A program made the position numbers and the translations under genes. Positions 59,256-64,000 of a DNA stretch of 64,000 nt are shown piece by piece. How positions within the stretch are numbered: the first letter of the stretch is position 1; every line of letters begins with the position of its first letter. The DNA comes from Mytilisepta virgata (taxonomy: Eukaryota; Mollusca; Bivalvia; Mytilida; Mytilidae): NCBI GenBank assembly GCA_028015205.1, contig JAPWFG010000018.1, forward strand, positions 620,001 to 684,000, read 5' to 3'. Below the pieces are notes generated by a model, which saw only the letters and a program-made list of their open reading frames with translations, ran no database searches and was not told the origin of the DNA.

Positions 59256-59626
59256 CATATGTATTATGCATAATTCATCGATTTCAAAGCGTGTGTTGAA
59301 GATGTATGTTTCGAGTGCCGCGGACAAGTTTTTAATGCAAAATAGTTTTTACCATTCTAACGAATTTCGGGATGTTATGTGATCTTAATTGCAGTGCTAT
59401 GGACATGGATGGGATATGAACACGTTCAATCCTCCTTAAACTGACAAGGCAGCATCGATCTCATTAAAATTTAATGAAAATATAATAATCAGGCGCGCTA
59501 AGAAAAACACAACGGTTATACGGGACAAAGATGAATACATACGGGAAGCATTCATACAATAAAGAAGTGATATACATTATGAAGAAATCAACACCTTTCA
59601 TACAGATGAAATAAACAAAAACGCAA

Positions 59627-62600
59627 CCCAGGTAACACAATGATGTTTTTAGAACGTTTTTAAAACGTTGTCAATAATGTTGTAAAAATATCGCAGATAA
59701 ATATGAAAAAAATGTTAAAATGTATGGCGCAGTAAACAGCGGTTTAACATTTTTTAAAACATTTTTCCAAAATATTTTTAAAACATCTCCCCAATATTTC
59801 TTATAATGATCTGAAAATGTGTAATAAATATCATAAAAACATTTTCTAAAATATCATTTAATGAAAAATATTTTAAAAATATTTGAAAAACATTTTGATA
59901 ACATTCATACAACATTTTAATAACATTTTTGTATTTCAAAACATCAGTTAAATGTTTTCATGATATCAAAATGTGAATATTTTTTTATTATATCATGTAA
60001 ACATTTGTCTTAATTTTTCAATAAACATCTGAAAAACATTTTCTAGAAACTTTTAAATAACATTTTATGAAAAATGTTCTTAAAATATTGTTAAAACATT
60101 TGGTAGCATTTTTATGACATTTTAAAAACATTTTCTGTACTTTAAAACATCAGTAAAATTTTCTTAGAATATTTTTATATCAATGTTATTTTGATATCAT
60201 TTAAATATTTGTCATAAAAAAATCCAAAACATTTAATAAATATCCTGAAAACATTTCTCCCTTCAGCACAGCAAAATATTTTTAAAATGTTGTAAAAATA
60301 ATCCCATAACATTCTGAAAATATTTTTATTATATTTTCATAATTTAAGACATCAGTCCAATGTTTTTTAATATCATAAACATTATTACATAAAAGTTTGA
60401 AAAATATCCTCCTTACATTTTAAGAAACCCTTTGAGTGTGCAAATGGCCATTTGGACATTTCAAATAAAATGTTCTACAATGTTCCTGTCAGACTGTAAC
60501 GTTTATATTATTCGGAAAGAATCTGTCTCATTTCCCAACTTTCTGCAAATGATTTTCTCTTATTGATGTATTGTAATGCAATCAAATTCAAACAGCTACA
60601 CTTTACCATGGGATATAAATGAAATGAAAAGATATTTTGATTTAACATTTATTTTTTTCTGTTCATATTGAAATTCAAACAAATTTTACACATCTGTATT
60701 TACAATTTAGTCTCATCAATATTTCAGAAAAAGTTCATAATTTTATACATCCTCCTTCAACTGCTGTCTTGTTCAATTCTTTTACTTCCTGTCTGCATCT
60801 GCAAAAATTGAATTGAAAACATTTAAAAATAAAAATACAAATGCATTACATGCTTAGAAATTATTATGACCTATGATCACAAAAATGTGAGATTACTACA
60901 TGTACATGTCTACATTGATAAGCAGGCAATACAAAATTAAAATTTATTTAATTATCAAACTGGAAACAATCTATAAGACAGTTCAAACAACTCCAAAGAT
61001 ATCAGACTGTGACAGAAATGAGGCCTGTACTGCTCATCTGGGTGGGGTTATATCAAATAAATTTCATTCTGAATGATGACTACTTAAGGATTAATTTTAT
61101 GAAGCTTCAAGCAAGACAACTTCGTTGATGGCCTGATTTTAAATATGAAACAGGCCTCCATATAAACCATAACAGTCCAAGACTTCAGATAGGAGGAGTC
61201 AAAACTATAATTCATACACAGATACTAAATGATTTGTTCAGTTGAAATAACAATTTTGTTAAAATCAACTTACATAAAAACACTTTCCAGTATTATGCAC
61301 AACTAATTACTTTTCTGTTCATCTGGTTGATCTTGCAATAGACACTGGGTCTTAAATGTAAACTATTTTCACACTTTTTATTACTGAAAACGATCAAAAT
61401 GCATTCAACTGTGTATGTACATGTACGACTAAATATAAATGAGCTGTAGCACAGGATAAGTTACAGTTCTCTGACACTTCGACAGTCAAGTTTCACTCTA
61501 AAACTTTGAAGTTTTAAAACTTAAGCACAACAATCAGCTGGCAAATAATTCCTGTCTTAATTCTAATATTTTATCATTTAGACCCCAACAATAATTTTTT
61601 CCCCTACTTGCAGTAAGCACTTTATGTGTAAAATAATTTAAAAAAATAAAACAAAGTTTTCTAACATAACATGTAAGATTGCCTTTTATTTTACAAATAT
61701 TTAATAAATATCTAATTACCAAGTACTATTCTAACAGCTATCAACCTCCTTTTTATTGTTCTAAATGATGGATTTATTTCTTACTCTTCTACTTGTTCAT
61801 GGTTTATCTGAAAAAGAAAATATAAGTATTAAAATCTTCCTCAAAAATACAATGTACATACACATGTAATATCTACCTCCAATCTGGAAAAAAATATGAC
61901 ATCCCCATGTTTTGTTTCAAAGACTTTGAACCATGTTGATTTTCAACATATACCAAAATTTATTTGAAATGGAAATAATTGTAATAATGTCCAGAGATTT
62001 TCATAAAAAAAGACGCATGCCGAAGTGTGTGGGTCACACCTTCATACAATTTAGTCAGATTTATTTTATAGGCCTATTTGTTTTAAATGAAAAGAGAAAA
62101 AAACCCGAAAGTGGGGATGCTATTGCTGTGTAATAAAACTCAATTAATAGACACTGGAATACTCTTACTTAGAATAAGATAAGAGTTCAATAATAACACC
62201 CCCCCCATTCTTTTCACACCTTGACAAAATAAAATTAAGTCTAAACAGAGTCCAATCAGGGGTTCAACGGATACATCTCTACATTTACTGTTAAGGGTAG
62301 TTTTGTTTCCTGTTTTAATATATGGCCAAAAGGTGTCCACTCTGTCACTCTTCAAGTTGTTGATATAATTTCATCGACTTTGTCATTGGTCATGACCGTC
62401 GAGTGAATAAATAACACACAGAAAGCAATGTGTACAGAAAGAGTTCATTATCTTAGCTTATTTACTGTTATCACCAGAAGATAATAAACACGACTGATTT
62501 ACTGATACTTGTAGAAATTAGGCGTCGTCTTCAACTTCAAATTTCTTTGTTTCAAACCGCGGAAATACACTTCCGGTCACTGGTTTCTAATGAATATTGT

Positions 62601-63648
62601 CGATTGTTTGCGAGCTGGTACAACAATCTGGAACCAGTTACATTTTAAAACCGAAAATCGAAAATCCAAACATTTACACCGACACGTCAAGGTCAGATAT
62701 TTTAAAAAAAAGTGTTTATCGGTTATTGTACACCAAATCGATTTAGCATGGCAATGAATACAATTTTGCAGACAGACATAAACAATGTTTTAAAAACATT
62801 ATCTTAACGTTATGATAAACTATTTTTATCTGATATCCAGAGAATATTTTTCAAAAATGTTCTGAAAACGTTTTGCAAAAAATCTTTTTACAATAAGTTA
62901 CAATCTATTTCCGAATTTAAAAAATATTTTACCAGAATGTTTATTTCACATATAGAAAACATTAAATAAAAATATTTTTTTGAAACATTATATTGATATT
63001 TGAAAAATATCATGAAAATATTTGAATAACATTTTAAATGAAATATTCTTAAAGCGTGAATCAATAATATTTATCATAAACATTAAAGAAATATTTTTCC
63101 AAAATGTTTTTAGAATGTTTGGGGAAAATATTTTTACAGCAATTTATTTTCAAATTTTAAAAATATTTCTGTCAGAATATTTTTTAGAAATGTTACCATA
63201 ACATGAAACATAATGTTTTAAAGACATTTTTCAAAAATATTTCTCCATGATATTTATTATACATTTTGAAAAAGATGTTTTTCAGATATTTTTTAAATAT
63301 AATTTTACAGAATGTTTATTTCATGTACAGAAAATGTTATATAAAAACCTTTTTCTCTTAACATTTTATTGATATTCTTAAAATATCATGTTGAAACTAG
63401 GAAAATATTATAAAATATTTTTAAAACATTGAAATAAGATGTTCTTATAAAGTGATATAGTAATATTTATTTGAAATGTTTTTAAAGTATTTTTGAAACG
63501 TTTCCGGTCAATGTTTCAAGAGAACATTATACAGATTATCCAAAAAAACATTTACATGATATCCTGAAAATATTATTTTGATGACATTTTTGAAAAACAT
63601 TTTTCTCACCTTTTAAAAATATCATGTAAATGTTTTGTGCTACTTGGG
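59627..63648. mobile_element. 4022-bp element with short TIRs, inserted in Penelope-like DNA
   Basis: Left end CCCAGGTAACACAA and right end TTGTGCTACTTGGG are inverted repeats with two mismatches. AA flanks both sides, and deleting the insert plus one AA gives the sequence of the uninterrupted copy at 47185. The outer ~850 bases on each side are packed with AACATTTT/AAAATGTT and AAATATTTTT motifs in both orientations. The centre (60480-62780) is different. No transposase frame is seen, so it is probably non-autonomous. Superfamily not assigned. Confidence 0.8.
60480..62780. other. Centre of the 4-kb element, no gene recognised
   Basis: Open frames are all under 75 codons. Composition is less motif-bound than the arms. 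The right part (about 62500-62700) is GC-richer and has no array motifs; it could be captured host sequence such as a promoter or first exon. I cannot identify it. Confidence 0.5.
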
Positions 63649-64000
63649 AATAAGCATGGTGTACAAAAGGCATCGTGGAAACTCCATTGATAATATAAAA
63701 TTCAAATATTATCAGAAAAAACTGTTATGAGAGTAGGCCGGTACTATTTGCTTCCGAAAATACACAAATTAAATCCGACACTCATTGATAGGATGCAGGA
63801 GGACAAAACACTTTATAACGAAGCAAAGATTAAGGGTAGACCCATCATCTCACTAGGTGATGTCTACACCATTGGAGCAGGCAGATTTTTCATAGACACA
63901 CTTCTATTACCAGCAGTGCTCCAACAACCCACATATATAAGAGATTCTATGGATTTCATTAATAAAATCGAACGCATAAAGATCCATCCAAGGGCAAAAT

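Larger units (their letters stand above)
59446..64000 (+). mobile_element. Penelope-like element family B, copy 2, split and cut by window end
   Basis: 59446-59626 matches 46990-47180, and 63649-64000 continues from the homologous point (AATAAGCATGGTGTAC) through LLPKIHKLNPTLIDRMQ and IKGRPIISLGDVY to the window edge. The 4022-bp interval is a foreign insertion. Reading frame in the last 300 bases is better preserved than in copy 1. Confidence 0.8.

Noticed and set aside
1..64000. CRISPR arrays, bacterial operons, tRNA or rRNA genes
   Set aside because: None seen; the window is eukaryotic, repeats have no spacer pattern, and the only tRNA-like sequence is the SINE head.

Overview
The window looks like nuclear DNA of an animal, most likely a marine bivalve and probably a mussel of the Mytilus type. 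The grounds are an AT-rich background, spliced genes with GT-AG introns, and a dense mosaic of transposable elements whose ends and proteins I recognise from mussels: Penelope-like elements, LINEs with RRM-like ORF1 and RNase H, HINE/pearl-like elements with a GTCY microsatellite, tRNA-type SINEs and hammerhead ribozymes. The species name is inference. Most open frames in the window are shadows or transposon remains.

The one convincing host gene is on the minus strand from 17700 down to 2731. It has five exons: signal peptide plus PAN/apple domain, a short Cys-rich EGF-like exon, and a three-exon long-form C-type lectin domain with WIGL, EPN and WND motifs and six cysteines. Splice phases agree at every junction except the last, where one extra A in a run of six breaks the frame (assembly error or pseudogene). 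An exon relic lies in intron 2 (6892-6952), and an inverted, broken copy of exon 1 lies at 23550-23857, so the locus belongs to a locally duplicated family. Its introns hold a ~150-bp tandem repeat, a Mutator-like transposase fragment and a Penelope-like fragment.

18.7-23 kb holds a Ty3/Gypsy fragment, a tandem-repeat element ending in a strong hairpin, and the most interesting signal in the window: three same-strand sequences that fold as type I hammerhead ribozymes (20947-20990, 22294-22340, 22671-22717). The last two sit in ~145-bp direct repeats exactly 377 bp apart, the layout of a small retrozyme that would release a 377-nt RNA able to circularise. A 23-bp minisatellite lies between them and the first ribozyme.

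25-38 kb: a LINE tail, a 374-bp dispersed repeat, then a very large imperfect inverted repeat (28525-31711 against 33812-37751) whose arms are mostly opposite-facing arrays of one ~129-bp satellite. The 2.1-kb loop holds a stray 144-bp satellite copy identical to one in the left arm.

38-43.4 kb: a decayed LINE with ORF1 and ORF2 overlapping at ATGA, carrying two HINE-like insertions. 43.7-48.5 kb and 57.4-64 kb: two same-orientation copies of one composite block (LINE with an embedded 460-bp MITE, then a Tc1 fragment, then a Penelope-like element). This looks like a segmental duplication; the second copy is cut by deletions and by a 4022-bp inverted-repeat element. Between them lie other Penelope-like copies, one holding a 599-bp solo LTR, a LINE-tail insertion with clear target duplications, and an inverted block of the ~150-bp repeat.
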